NCBI RefSeq assembly: GCF_048572895.1
Contig: NZ_CP183878.1
Location: forward strand, 3,906,001 to 3,970,000
Origin: Psychrobacillus sp048572895
GTDB taxonomy: Bacteria; Bacillota; Bacilli; Bacillales_A; Planococcaceae
Length of the DNA stretch: 64,000 nucleotides
Direction of reading: 5' to 3'
This document shows positions 8,058 to 16,612 of this stretch, one piece after another. The notes below the pieces were generated by a model. The model was not told where the DNA came from, ran no database searches, and saw only the letters and a program-made list of their open reading frames with translations. Within the stretch, counting starts at the first letter, position 1, and every line of letters begins with the position of its first letter. Both the position numbers and the translations under genes were made by a program.

Positions 8058-9140
8058 ATGAGAAAAATAGGCTGGTTAGTACTTTTTGTTTTAGTGCTTT
8101 TCTTCACTAGACCGTTATGGGAAGAATATACAGTAAAATACGTTAACCTTTCGTTTCTAGAGCCTGTGGATGAATGGATTGATTCACTGGAAGTAGAACA
8201 ATATTGGGAAGAAGCAAAAGCATACTGGATGCAAATAAAAGATGAACCAGCCACCCATATTGCGTCAGATCAAGAAACACTAGAAGGTACAGGTATTGAG
8301 TTAGACCAAATAAAAATGGGCATGAAAAAAAGTGAAATTGAGAAAATTCATGGCAATGCCAAACGGGTTAGTATAAATGAATATAATTTAGTATGGCATA
8401 CATACCATGAAAACTATCGAAACTTCATGATGGTTTCCTATGATAGTAACAATAGGGTAAATGCCATGTTTACCAATCAGCCTTCTGAATCTTCCTTTCT
8501 AGGTTTACAAATGGATAGTACTAGGGAAGAAGTACTTTCTAAATTAGATGAGCCTATTAAGAAACTGAAAAAAGGGAATATCATCTATCTCCTACCTGAT
8601 GCAGGTGAATATGATTTGTTTTTAATCGATAATAACTACGTAACATTTTTCTACGATCTTCATGAAAACAATACAATCACTGCCATCCAAGTAATTGAAA
8701 AGTCTGTTGAGAAAAATCACGAATCTACTTTTGGAGAGCCATCCGACGAACTGAAAAAGGGATTTGAATTTCAACTTTTTGACCTCACAAATGCCGCACG
8801 AGTTGTACATGGTCTTTCTGTTCTCTCCTACGATGAAAGTGTGAGTGACACTGCTCGAAAGCATAGTGAGGATATGGCCATTCATAACTATTTTAGTCAT
8901 GAAAACCTAGAGGGAAAATCACCATTTAATCGAATGGAGGAAGATGGTTTGAACTTTACCTATGCTGGAGAAAATTTAGCATATGGACAAACTAGTAGCA
9001 TCTTCGCTCATGAGGGATTGATGAATTCATTGGGGCACCGGAAAAACATTTTAAGCGTTCATTATGAAAATCTGGGTGTCGGTACAGCTTTTGATGAAAA
9101 GTCGACTCCTTACTACACAGAAAACTTTTTCACAAAATAA
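8058..9140 (+). CDS. CAP-domain (SCP/PR-1-like) protein with N-terminal CAP-associated domain
   Basis: A 360-aa secreted or membrane-anchored protein: an N-terminal hydrophobic segment (WLVLFVLVLFF), a middle domain at about 80-220 (IKMGMKKSEIEKIHG) like that of B. subtilis YlbC, and a CAP domain at about 235-355. CAP motifs are HSEDMAIHNYFSHENLEG, YAGENLAYG and LGHRKNIL, with the conserved His and Glu residues in place. CAP proteins in bacilli are extracellular; their biochemical role is unsettled. It starts 14 bases after the SOD gene, so the two are probably cotranscribed. Confidence 0.88.
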   Translation: MRKIGWLVLFVLVLFFTRPLWEEYTVKYVNLSFLEPVDEWIDSLEVEQYWEEAKAYWMQIKDEPATHIASDQETLEGTGIELDQIKMGMKKSEIEKIHGNAKRVSINEYNLVWHTYHENYRNFMMVSYDSNNRVNAMFTNQPSESSFLGLQMDSTREEVLSKLDEPIKKLKKGNIIYLLPDAGEYDLFLIDNNYVTFFYDLHENNTITAIQVIEKSVEKNHESTFGEPSDELKKGFEFQLFDLTNAARVVHGLSVLSYDESVSDTARKHSEDMAIHNYFSHENLEGKSPFNRMEEDGLNFTYAGENLAYGQTSSIFAHEGLMNSLGHRKNILSVHYENLGVGTAFDEKSTPYYTENFFTK

Positions 9141-9192
9141 GAGGTTGTTCAAAAGTCAGTGCTTACTGATTTTTTGTGACATCCTCTTTTTA
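9138..9192 (+). terminator. Terminator after the CAP-domain gene
   Basis: AAGAGG and CCTCTT frame an inner TCAGT-GCTT-ACTGA stem, followed by TTTTT. Confidence 0.65.
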
Positions 9193-9266
9193 TAAGAGAT
9201 GCAAAGTATAAAATTATGTGCCTTATACTCAGATATCATGGCCTTTCTAAGAATAAGATCTTAACT

Positions 9267-9516
9267 AATGATACTACTGATTTCCGTTTCAGGCGGGGTA
9301 CAAAGGCTAAGAGCGCCACCTCGTGTGGCGACCGACAGGCAACCGCCATAAGATTACCGAAAAAAGTGAGTATTGGTTGTGACAATCGTCACAACCAATA
9401 CTCACTATAAATTCACTCGGTAATCCTATAGCAAAATGTCTGTTCAAGCCCCTCGAAAAAGAAAGAAACAGGTTTTGATCCTAAAGGACCAGGCTTCTTT
9501 TTGCCCGGTTTTTCTT
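9267..9516 (-). repeat. Palindromic intergenic repeat, copy A (short form)
   Basis: Copy A reads on the minus strand, from AAGAAAAACCGGG near 9516 to CTGAAACGGAAATCAGTAG near 9267. Both end sequences recur in copy C (56940-57650), so this is a 250-base version with an internal deletion. Its apex is a perfect 18-bp hairpin, GTGAGTATTGGTTGTGAC (9366-9383) against 9388-9405, inside a second stem GATTACCG/CGGTAATC (9352-9359 and 9418-9425). It fills the gap between the convergent CAP-domain and AlkD genes. No protein is supported here. Confidence 0.85.
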
Positions 9517-9521
9517 ATAAA

Positions 9522-10196
9522 TCATTTGAAATGCTTTAAAGCTTCTCTCTTACTTAAAGGGGCAAGTGTGTGATTTCCTACAAAATACTGTACTACTTGC
9601 GGACGTGTTTTTGCATACTCCCTCAAAACCCAACCGATTGACTTTTGAAGAAAGAATTCTTTTGATAATGCATGACGCTTAATGGTTGCAAATAACAGTT
9701 CTTCATTTGTTTTTTCCTTATACTTTAATTGATGTAAAATAGAAGCTCTATTCGTCCACATATTCGTGGACTTTGCCCATTCTACCATCACCGCTTCCCC
9801 TTCGAGTCTGTTAGCGAAAACGATATCTCCTACTATCTTGGGGGCAATAGAATCCACACTATCCCACCAAGACTTTGTTTCAATAAGACGTTGACAGAAA
9901 TTTAAATCCTCAAGAGTCAGTTGATTTTTATATTTGGCCAATAATTCAATTGCTATGTAATGATATTCTCTTTCCTCTAGCTGGAATAGAGCCCACACTT
10001 CTTTTTGCATGTCTACATATTGAGGAAGCTCCATTTCTGTCGTCATCTTTTTAAAAAGCAATCGACGTTCTGGTGTTCTAATCCCTAGAAAGGGGAAATG
10101 ATTTTTCATATATTTGACCATAGGAATTGCATTTTCTTCATTTCGATGAGGCTCCATATAGCCTTTAACCTGCTCTATTGTCCACTTTTTTTTCAT
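9522..10196 (-). CDS. DNA alkylation repair protein, AlkD family
   Basis: A 224-aa all-helical protein of the HEAT-repeat DNA glycosylase family. The signature ETKSWWDSVDSIAPK (residues 106-120) holds the catalytic-region Trp and Asp, and QKSIGWVLREYAKT (about 184-197) gives the second DNA-contacting Trp. AlkD excises positively charged alkylated bases such as 3-methyladenine and 7-methylguanine. The ATG overlaps the end of the upstream nitroreductase gene by four bases, indicating translational coupling. Confidence 0.92.
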   Translation of the reverse strand: MKKKWTIEQVKGYMEPHRNEENAIPMVKYMKNHFPFLGIRTPERRLLFKKMTTEMELPQYVDMQKEVWALFQLEEREYHYIAIELLAKYKNQLTLEDLNFCQRLIETKSWWDSVDSIAPKIVGDIVFANRLEGEAVMVEWAKSTNMWTNRASILHQLKYKEKTNEELLFATIKRHALSKEFFLQKSIGWVLREYAKTRPQVVQYFVGNHTLAPLSKREALKHFK

Positions 10197-10942
10197 TTGA
10201 GATGGAATCCTTTACTCGCTAAAAAGTTAGCCATATGAGTTCTTCTCGGTTTCTCTAGAAAGTCAGCCATTGACTTGGTCCAATTTGCCGTTTTTTGATT
10301 GGATCCACGGCTTGTATAATAATCTTCCATTGTTTGATCGTACTCGGGCAATAGATCTTCGTATTTTGCGCTATTATAGTTATTTTCATGTAGAACCGCC
10401 TCTACTGGCAATCGAGGTTTAACTTCATTTTGCTGATCTGGTACACCAAGAGTAATTGCAAATAGAGGAAATACCCCTGTGGGCAAATCAAACAAATGAC
10501 TAATTGCGGCTGGATCGTTACGTACTCCTCCTATATAACAAATACCAAAACCTTTTGCTTCTGCTGCAATGACTAAATTTTGTGCAAAAAGAGCTACATC
10601 AACTGCTCCTACTAAGACATTTTCAGTTGTATCTATGACAATCTCTGTCTGCTGCAATTTACCGGCCACCTGTAAACGATGAAAATCAGCACATAATAAT
10701 AACGACGCTCCAGCAGTTTCAAATTGCTTAGGATTTTTAGATAATCTACCAAGCTCTTCCTTTTTTTGTTCATCACTTACCCATATAACGCTATATGCTT
10801 GGACAAAATGAGAACTAGCAGCGTGTTGTGCAGTCTCAACCAGCTCAGAAACTTCCTCTTTAGTTAATGTATAGTCTTTAAATTTTCTAACAGACGAATG
10901 CTTTCTTAATAACTCTTGAACCAAAGGAAACCCTTCTTTCAT
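10193..10942 (-). CDS. Oxygen-insensitive NAD(P)H nitroreductase, NfsA/FRP type
   Basis: A 249-aa FMN flavoprotein. HSSVRKFKDYTLTKEE (residues about 15-30) is the FMN phosphate-binding start of the family, HAASSHFVQAYSVIWV follows, and AEAKGFGICYIGGVRND (about 128-144) is the NfsA-type glycine-rich segment. The length fits NfsA/NfrA1. It reduces quinones, nitroaromatics or free flavin in the cytoplasm. It is the first gene of a two-gene operon with alkD, pairing removal of reactive compounds with repair of alkylated DNA; that link is inference. Confidence 0.88.
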   Translation of the reverse strand: MKEGFPLVQELLRKHSSVRKFKDYTLTKEEVSELVETAQHAASSHFVQAYSVIWVSDEQKKEELGRLSKNPKQFETAGASLLLCADFHRLQVAGKLQQTEIVIDTTENVLVGAVDVALFAQNLVIAAEAKGFGICYIGGVRNDPAAISHLFDLPTGVFPLFAITLGVPDQQNEVKPRLPVEAVLHENNYNSAKYEDLLPEYDQTMEDYYTSRGSNQKTANWTKSMADFLEKPRRTHMANFLASKGFHLK

Positions 10943-10993
10943 TCATTAGATTTATGTATAGTATAACGGAAGCAATCCTAGGGGAGAAATGAA

Positions 10994-11030
10994 AAGCGAA
11001 GTAGAGAGCTACAAGCTCCTTACTTCGCTT
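10994..11030 (-). terminator. Hairpin terminator after the DUF779 gene
   Basis: AAGCGAAGTA (10994-11003) pairs with TACTTCGCTT (11021-11030), enclosing an inner GAGC/GCTC stem. It lies just 3' of the DUF779 stop on the minus strand and ends in TTTTC. Confidence 0.75.
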
Positions 11031-11033
11031 CAT

Positions 11034-11390
11034 TTATACTTGTAATTGGTTGTTTTCTTCTGTTGTAAATGCTCGGGATCTTGTTAAAAATCGTTTTCCC
11101 TCCACTCCTTCTAAAGAAAACATTCCTCCCCGACCGTCCACTACATCTATGATGAGCTGTGTATGCTTCCAATAGTCAAACTGACTTTTGTGCATATAAA
11201 ATGGAACATCTCCTATTCTTCCAAGTAGTACATCTTGGTCTCCGACGATTAAATCGCCTTCTGGATAACACATAGGAGAAGAACCATCGCAGCAGCCTCC
11301 TGATTGATGAAACATAAGTGGTCCGTGCTTACCTTTTAATAGTTCAATAAGTTCTAGTGCAGCGTCTGTGGCAATTACGCGTTCAACCAT
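11034..11390 (-). CDS. DUF779 domain protein, partner of aldehyde dehydrogenase
   Basis: A 118-aa protein with the DUF779 hallmark HQSGGCCDGSSPMCY (residues about 28-42), whose three cysteines suggest metal binding, and a conserved YWKHTQLIIDVVDGRGG near residue 75. DUF779 genes are commonly next to aldehyde dehydrogenase or aco-type genes, as here, 82 bases downstream of one. Biochemical function is not established; the link with aldehyde oxidation comes from context. Confidence 0.88.
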   Translation of the reverse strand: MVERVIATDAALELIELLKGKHGPLMFHQSGGCCDGSSPMCYPEGDLIVGDQDVLLGRIGDVPFYMHKSQFDYWKHTQLIIDVVDGRGGMFSLEGVEGKRFLTRSRAFTTEENNQLQV

Positions 11391-11472
11391 CTACACTCAC
11401 CCTTTCAAAATCTGCGACATCAGCCTAACGCTATTAACTTAATTTAGCGAAGGTGTATCTCCGCAGAATTAG

Positions 11473-12993
11473 TTAAAAGAAGCCTTGCTTGTTTTCACTA
11501 TAGCTTACAAGAAGGTTTTTCGTTTGTTGGTAGTGGTTAAGCATCATAAGATGATTTTCGCGCCCAATACCAGACATTTTATATCCACCAAATGCAGCAT
11601 GTGCTGGATACTGGTGATAACAGTTTGTCCATACACGACCAGCTTGAATTTTACGTCCGAAACGATAGGCAGTGTTCATGTTACGAGTCCAAATACCAGA
11701 CCCTAAACCGTATAACGTATCATTAGCAATTTCCAATGCTTCTTCTTTTGTTTTAAATGTCGTTACCGAAACGACTGGTCCAAAAATCTCTTCTTGGAAA
11801 ATACGCATTTTGTTATTTCCTTTGAAGACAGTTGGTTTAATATAGTAACCTTCCGCCAGTTCTCCGTCTAATTTGTTTTGTTCCCCGCCGATTAAACACT
11901 CTGCTCCCTCTTGCTTACCAATATCTAAGTAAGAAAGAATTTTTTCCATTTGTTCAGTTGAAGCCTGTGCACCCATCATAACAGATGGATCTAGCGGGTT
12001 CCCTATTTTGATAGCTTCTACACGCGCAATTACTCGTTCGATGAATTTATCATAGATAGATTCTTGAATTAAGACACGTGACGGACAAGTACATACCTCT
12101 CCTTGGTTCAATGCGAACATTACAAATCCTTCTACCGCTTTATCCAAAAATGCATCATCTTCATCCATAATGTCTTCGAAGAAAATGTTTGGTGATTTTC
12201 CTCCAAGCTCTAATGTTACTGGTATTAAGTTTTGAGATGCATACTGCATGATTAAACGACCGGTTGTTGTTTCACCAGTAAATGCAATTTTACTAATTCG
12301 AGGACTAGATGCTAAAGGTTTTCCAGCCTCTAACCCGAAACCATTGACAATGTTTACGACTCCAGGAGGCAATAAGTCTCCAATCAGTTCAATCAGCACC
12401 AAGATAGATGCAGGGGTTTGTTCTGCTGGTTTCAAGACGACACAGTTACCTGCTGCAAGTGCTGGTGCCAGCTTCCATACTGCCATTAGAATCGGGAAAT
12501 TCCAAGGAATGATTTGCCCTACAACCCCTAGTGGTTCATGGAAATGATAAGCAACTGTATCGTTGTCAATTTGACTTAAGCCTCCTTCTTGTGCACGAAT
12601 AGCACCTGCAAAATAGCGGAAATGGTCAATAGCTAGAGGAATATCAGCATTTAAGGTTTCCCGAACAGCTTTACCGTTATCCCATGTTTCAGCTACTGCT
12701 AATAGTTCTAAGTTTTCTTCTATTCTATTCGCAATTTTATTTAATATATTTGCTCTTTCAGCCACAGAAGTGGAGCCCCACGCATCTTTGGCAGCATGCG
12801 CTGCATCTAAAGCCAACTCAATATCTTCTGAGGTTGAACGGGCAACTTGTGTAAATACTTTACCTGTAATTGGTGTAACATTTTCAAAGTATTGTCCTTT
12901 TACCGGGGGTGTCCACTCGCCATTAATATAGTTTTCATACTTGTCCTTAAATGAAACCTTCGAGCCTTCTGTATTCGGAAATGCATAAACCAT
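11473..12993 (-). CDS. NAD-dependent aldehyde dehydrogenase (ExaC/AcoD type)
   Basis: A 506-aa ALDH superfamily enzyme. The general base is E262 in VTLELGGKSPN and the catalytic thiol is C301 in NQGEVCTCPSR, the variant motif with a second cysteine seen in ExaC/AcoD-like acetaldehyde dehydrogenases. GFGLEAGKPL and FTGETTTGR line the NAD site, and the C-terminal GRVWTNCYHQYPAHAAFGGYKMSGIGRE is typical. GGGGAGG precedes the ATG. Probable role: oxidation of acetaldehyde or other short aldehydes to acids. It forms a unit with the DUF779 gene downstream. Confidence 0.92.
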   Translation of the reverse strand: MVYAFPNTEGSKVSFKDKYENYINGEWTPPVKGQYFENVTPITGKVFTQVARSTSEDIELALDAAHAAKDAWGSTSVAERANILNKIANRIEENLELLAVAETWDNGKAVRETLNADIPLAIDHFRYFAGAIRAQEGGLSQIDNDTVAYHFHEPLGVVGQIIPWNFPILMAVWKLAPALAAGNCVVLKPAEQTPASILVLIELIGDLLPPGVVNIVNGFGLEAGKPLASSPRISKIAFTGETTTGRLIMQYASQNLIPVTLELGGKSPNIFFEDIMDEDDAFLDKAVEGFVMFALNQGEVCTCPSRVLIQESIYDKFIERVIARVEAIKIGNPLDPSVMMGAQASTEQMEKILSYLDIGKQEGAECLIGGEQNKLDGELAEGYYIKPTVFKGNNKMRIFQEEIFGPVVSVTTFKTKEEALEIANDTLYGLGSGIWTRNMNTAYRFGRKIQAGRVWTNCYHQYPAHAAFGGYKMSGIGRENHLMMLNHYQQTKNLLVSYSENKQGFF

Positions 12994-13372
12994 TTTCTAA
13001 TTCCTCCCCTTCATATCTATTTAGCACATTCCATATCGTATGCTAGACCAACTTTATGTATGCGCTTTCAAAACTATTAAAATAAAAATATAGTCTTATA
13101 TTCATTTTCGCAGACTATACAAAATATTTCAATAATAATGATTAGTTAATGAAACAGGTAGTTTAGATGACGCTTTTTTTCAGCCAATTCTATCAGTTAC
13201 TTGCTTTACCTTATAAGTTACTTGCTCTCTCTTTCTTCATTTACTTGCGTAATGGAGGAAGTATCCGTAAATGCTTTTCTTTATTCTTTCTGTACTAGAA
13301 TGTTGGTAATAAGGACTAATATAAAAACGACCTGAATACATATTTAATGTACTCAAGCCATGTTCTAATAAG
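12994..13372 (-). promoter_or_regulatory. ALDH upstream region with three TTACTTGC direct repeats
   Basis: This 379-base gap has no gene. TTACTTGC occurs at 13197-13204, 13218-13225 and 13241-13248, spaced 21 and 23 bases (two helical turns), about 205-255 bases upstream of the ALDH start. This looks like binding sites for an activator on one DNA face. I looked for a sigma-54 -24/-12 element on the minus strand and did not find one, and there is no clear sigma-A promoter. The left part carries the LLM-gene terminator. Confidence 0.45.
13323..13358 (-). terminator. Terminator after the LLM oxidoreductase gene
   Basis: CCTGAATACAT (13331-13341) pairs, with G-U wobbles, with ATGTACTCAAG (13347-13357); on the minus strand the stem runs into TTTTT. 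Confidence 0.7.
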
Positions 13373-14410
13373 TTATTTACTTGTCTCTCTTCTTATAACC
13401 GGTGCTACTTCTGTCGCAAGAAGCTCCAATCCTTTAACTACTGCGCTAAACGGTTGACCACCAATATCCAACTGAGCGATAAATCGTTGGTGTCCATATA
13501 ATTCGTATTGATGTAGAATTTTTTCTATTATTTGCTGTGGACTACCTACTAACAATGCCGTTTCTGGACTTGCCATATGTTCAAAATCGGAACGCGACAT
13601 TCTCGTACCCATTCCTCTTTGTCGATTCACATAAGCCCAATAATTTGAGTAATACGGATAAAATTCATCCTTTGCCTGCTGGCTGTCTTTTGCAATATAC
13701 GTATGACCAGTAACACCAATAGACAGTTTTTCGGGTGAATGCCCCGCCTCTGCTCCAGCTTGACGATAGAGATCCACAAGTGGTTTAAATCTTATTGGAT
13801 CTCCTCCTAAAATAGCAAGGGCCATCCCAGTTCCCAGTCTTCCTGCCCTCATTGCACTTTCTGGAGTACCTCCTACACCAATCCAGATTGGGACTTCATC
13901 TCGAACAGGTCTAGGTGCTATCATTGCACCTTTAAGAGCCGATCGAAACTGACCTTGCCATGTGACAATCTCTTGCTGATTTAGTTGTTGAAGTAATTTA
14001 ACCTTTTCTTCAAATAAAGCATCATAATCTTGCAAATCATATCCAAAAAGAGGAAAGGATTCAACAAATGCTCCTCTACCAGCAATAATCTCTGCCCTTC
14101 CGTCTGAAATCTGGTCCAATGTAGCAAAATCTTCAAACAATCGTACCGGATCTAATGTGCTCAATACAGATGTAGCACTAGTTAATTTAATGTGTTTAGT
14201 CGCTTGAGCAATGGCAGAAAGGACTACTGCTGGTGAGGAAATGGTGTAATCTAATCGATGATGTTCACCAACTCCGAAAATATCTAGGCCCGCCTCGTCT
14301 GCTATCTTCGCCAGTTCAATTACTTCTTTTAAGCGTTGAGAAGCACTGATTGTTTCTCCTGTATGTGGATTGGGACCAATATCCCCAAAAGTATAAACAC
14401 CTATTTCCAT
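13373..14410 (-). CDS. LLM class flavin-dependent oxidoreductase
   Basis: A 345-aa bacterial-luciferase-like TIM-barrel protein. EIGVYTFGDIG opens the barrel, GLDIFGVGEHHRLDYTISSPAVVLSAIA (about 42-69) is the usual FMN-site segment, and GRAEIIAGRGAFVESFPLFGYD (about 103-124) follows. Members use reduced flavin to oxidise varied organic compounds, and the substrate here is unknown. It is three bases downstream of the YwnB-like gene, so the two are cotranscribed and probably share the Rrf2-type regulator. Confidence 0.88.
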   Translation of the reverse strand: MEIGVYTFGDIGPNPHTGETISASQRLKEVIELAKIADEAGLDIFGVGEHHRLDYTISSPAVVLSAIAQATKHIKLTSATSVLSTLDPVRLFEDFATLDQISDGRAEIIAGRGAFVESFPLFGYDLQDYDALFEEKVKLLQQLNQQEIVTWQGQFRSALKGAMIAPRPVRDEVPIWIGVGGTPESAMRAGRLGTGMALAILGGDPIRFKPLVDLYRQAGAEAGHSPEKLSIGVTGHTYIAKDSQQAKDEFYPYYSNYWAYVNRQRGMGTRMSRSDFEHMASPETALLVGSPQQIIEKILHQYELYGHQRFIAQLDIGGQPFSAVVKGLELLATEVAPVIRRETSK

Positions 14411-14413
14411 CGA

Positions 14414-15055
14414 TTATTCCGCCTCTGCTACAACAGTGAAGCGCTCGTTTACATGCACAGGATTTTCCAGTTCATCGACAATAGCAATAGCATAGTCTGC
14501 ATAGCTCACATAGCTTTCACCTTTTGCATTCACGATAAAATTATCTTTTCCAGTTTGATAAGAACCAGTTCGTTTACCTTCTGGATTAAAAAACGCTGCA
14601 GGACTTACAAATGTCCATTCGAATCCTTCACTTCGTTGTAAATCATCCAGATTTTTTCCTTGGTTAGTTGCAGTTGGTAAATATTCTTTTGGAAAGTCTG
14701 GCGTATCCATCACTTTAATTGTTTTTGCTTCATCTACAAATAAACTTCCTGCTCCACCAACAACTACTAGTTTCGTATTAACTGCTTCTGTAGCTGCTTC
14801 TATTAATGACTTTCCAGCTTCTACATGAAGATGCTCTTGACCCGGAGGTGCGCTAATCGCATTTACTACTACGTCAAATGCTTGAAGATCTGATGCAGTT
14901 AAATCGAAAACATCTTTCTCTAGTACTGATCCATTTGTATTTTCTAACTTAGCTGCGTTTCTTACGATAGCAGTTACTTCGTGACCTCTGTCAGCTGCCT
15001 CTTTATAAATCAAACTACCTGCTTTTCCTGTTGCTCCAATTATACCGATTTTCAT
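14414..15055 (-). CDS. NAD(P)-binding oxidoreductase, YwnB-like
   Basis: A 213-aa short-chain, atypical SDR protein. The Rossmann motif is MKIGIIGATGKAGSLI (GATGxxG), followed by a nucleotide-selectivity RNA after the second strand and the YwnB-like stretch VVGGAGSLFVDE (about 98-109). The gene next to it encodes an Rrf2 regulator like YwnA, reproducing the ywnA-ywnB pairing of B. subtilis. The substrate is unknown. A 10-3-10 palindrome matching the one in the regulator's own promoter lies just upstream. Confidence 0.85.
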   Translation of the reverse strand: MKIGIIGATGKAGSLIYKEAADRGHEVTAIVRNAAKLENTNGSVLEKDVFDLTASDLQAFDVVVNAISAPPGQEHLHVEAGKSLIEAATEAVNTKLVVVGGAGSLFVDEAKTIKVMDTPDFPKEYLPTATNQGKNLDDLQRSEGFEWTFVSPAAFFNPEGKRTGSYQTGKDNFIVNAKGESYVSYADYAIAIVDELENPVHVNERFTVVAEAE

Positions 15056-15081
15056 CTTAATTCCTCCAATAGATTCATATT

Positions 15082-15104
15082 GTCGTAACTATGTTAGTTA
15101 CAAC
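15082..15104. promoter_or_regulatory. Palindromic operator upstream of the YwnB-like gene
   Basis: GTCGTAACTA, three bases, TAGTTACAAC: a 10-3-10 inverted repeat with one mismatch, between the regulator gene and the YwnB-like gene. The same TGTAACTA/TAGTTACA core recurs in the regulator's promoter at 15574-15592, so it is the likely target of the Rrf2 protein. Confidence 0.65.
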
Positions 15105-15128
15105 TATTTCAAAAAAAAGGATTCAACT

Positions 15129-15557
15129 TCATCCAATTTTTTTACTTAAAACTTTTACTAATTCTTCCATGGTGATTTCTTTTAATACCGCTTCCATTGC
15201 ATCCTGAGCTCGTACTAATATTAACTCTAGCACATCTTGTATATTAGCTCCGACTGGACAATTAGGGTTAGGATTATCATGCATTTGAAAGAGTTCTCCA
15301 TCCTCCACTACTTCGACGGCTTTATAGACATCTAGTAAGGTTATATCCTCTAGATTTCTTTGAAGCGTTGCTCCTCCAAGACCACGACGGATATCTATAA
15401 GACCAGCTTTTTTCAGTTTTCCCATCACTCTACGTATAACAACTGGATTGGTATTTACACTTTCTGCAATCCATTCGGATGTAGAAACAATATTTTGATT
15501 TAATGAAATTAGTGATATTACATGTATGGCTACAGTAAATCTACTGCTTATTTTCAT
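15129..15557 (-). CDS. Rrf2 family regulator, YwnA-like
   Basis: A 142-aa winged-helix protein. SRFTVAIHVISLI opens the domain, WIAESVNTNPVVIRRVMGKLKKAGLI (about 29-54) is the HTH with recognition helix, and RRGLGGATLQRN is the wing. Only one cysteine is present (NPNCPVGAN, about residue 99), so it cannot hold the three-Cys iron-sulphur cluster of IscR; a thiol or ligand sensor is more likely. It probably represses itself and the YwnB-LLM genes through the two palindromes. Confidence 0.88.
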   Translation of the reverse strand: MKISSRFTVAIHVISLISLNQNIVSTSEWIAESVNTNPVVIRRVMGKLKKAGLIDIRRGLGGATLQRNLEDITLLDVYKAVEVVEDGELFQMHDNPNPNCPVGANIQDVLELILVRAQDAMEAVLKEITMEELVKVLSKKIG

Positions 15558-15573
15558 ATTATCCTACCTCCGA

Positions 15574-15610
15574 TGTAACTATTATAATTACAACCATTTT
15601 GTTTTGTCAA
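15574..15610 (-). promoter_or_regulatory. Promoter and operator of the Rrf2 gene
   Basis: On the minus strand TTGACA (15605-15610), an 18-base spacer and TATAAT (15581-15586). The palindrome TGTAACTA-n3-TAATTACA (15574-15592) covers the -10, the classic position for repression. Confidence 0.7.
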
Positions 15611-15715
15611 TTAAGTTATCTTTCGTTTATCAAGCATATTAATTCCCCCTTTCTATATACAGAATTTTTCTATAAACTAAATATATGATTACTTTTTAGA
15701 AAGAGGAGATTAACA

Positions 15716-16612
15716 TTGAGTGATTTAACTAGTGAATTGAAACCTGTCAGAACTCCCCACAGAAGCACCCCCAAGCAAGTCGTATTTACCCGTTTACTCA
15801 TGATTGCCATAGGAGCTATATTAATGGCTATTGGATTAGAATTATTTCTAGTTCCAAATCAAATATTAGACGGTGGCGTTGTAGGTGTATCCATCATTCT
15901 ATCCCACTTAACCGGAGTTCGTTTAGGAATTTTTATATTCATCCTGAACATCCCATTCTTTTTCCTTGGATATAAACAAATAGGAAAAACCTTTGCTTTA
16001 TCCACATTGTTCGGTATTACTATACTATCCATTTGTACTTCTTTCCTACATCATATCGAAGCCATTACACCTGATTTATTACTCGCCACTGTATTTGGAG
16101 GAATCGTTCTAGGCACAGGTGTTGGCCTAGTTATTCGTTATGGAGGCTCTCTAGATGGATCGGAAATACTTGCTATTTTATTTAACAAGGCCACACCGTT
16201 TTCAGTTGGGGAGATCATCATGATTATCAATCTGGTCATCTTTGCAATTGCTGGATTTGTATTTACTTGGGAACAAGCCATGTATTCATTTTTAGCGTAT
16301 TTTATCGCCTTTAAAACGATAGATATTGTGATTCAAGGATTAGATGAGTCAAAATCCGTCTATATCATTAGTGATAGTATTGAAGATATTGGAGATGCTA
16401 TCATGGACCGGTTAGGACGGGGAGTAACTTATTTACACGGGGAAGGAGCATATACTGGAGAAAACAAAAAGGTTATCTTTACGGTCATTACACGATTGGA
16501 AGAAGCGAAGCTAAAATCTATTGTAGAAGAAATAGATGACCATGCCTTTTTAGCAGTAGGCAATATCGCTGAAGTTCGAGGTGGTCGCTTTAAAAAGAAA
16601 GACATACATTAA
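15716..16612 (+). CDS. YitT family membrane protein
   Basis: A 298-aa protein with five to six hydrophobic helices over residues 25-200 (LIGAILMAIGLELFLVPN, GGVVGVSIILSHLTG) and a soluble C-terminal domain of the DUF2179 type from about 205 (SKSVYIISDSIEDIGDAIMD, then GEGAYTGENKKVIFTVI). YitT proteins are widespread in Firmicutes; the function is not established. The start is TTG at 15716, seven bases after AGAGGAG. The stop codon abuts repeat copy B. Confidence 0.9.
   Translation: MSDLTSELKPVRTPHRSTPKQVVFTRLLMIAIGAILMAIGLELFLVPNQILDGGVVGVSIILSHLTGVRLGIFIFILNIPFFFLGYKQIGKTFALSTLFGITILSICTSFLHHIEAITPDLLLATVFGGIVLGTGVGLVIRYGGSLDGSEILAILFNKATPFSVGEIIMIINLVIFAIAGFVFTWEQAMYSFLAYFIAFKTIDIVIQGLDESKSVYIISDSIEDIGDAIMDRLGRGVTYLHGEGAYTGENKKVIFTVITRLEEAKLKSIVEEIDDHAFLAVGNIAEVRGGRFKKKDIH

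Noticed and set aside
9216..9410. Open frame of 64 codons in repeat copy A
   Set aside because: It runs through the palindromic repeat, lacks a ribosome binding site and is not conserved in copies B or C.
9361..9410. Palindromic repeat as an integron attC site
   Set aside because: No GTTRRRY/RYYYAAC core pair flanks the hairpins, and no integrase of that class is nearby.
12994..13150. Possible sigma-54 promoter of the aldehyde dehydrogenase gene
   Set aside because: No TTGGCAC-n5-TTGCA-type element on the minus strand.
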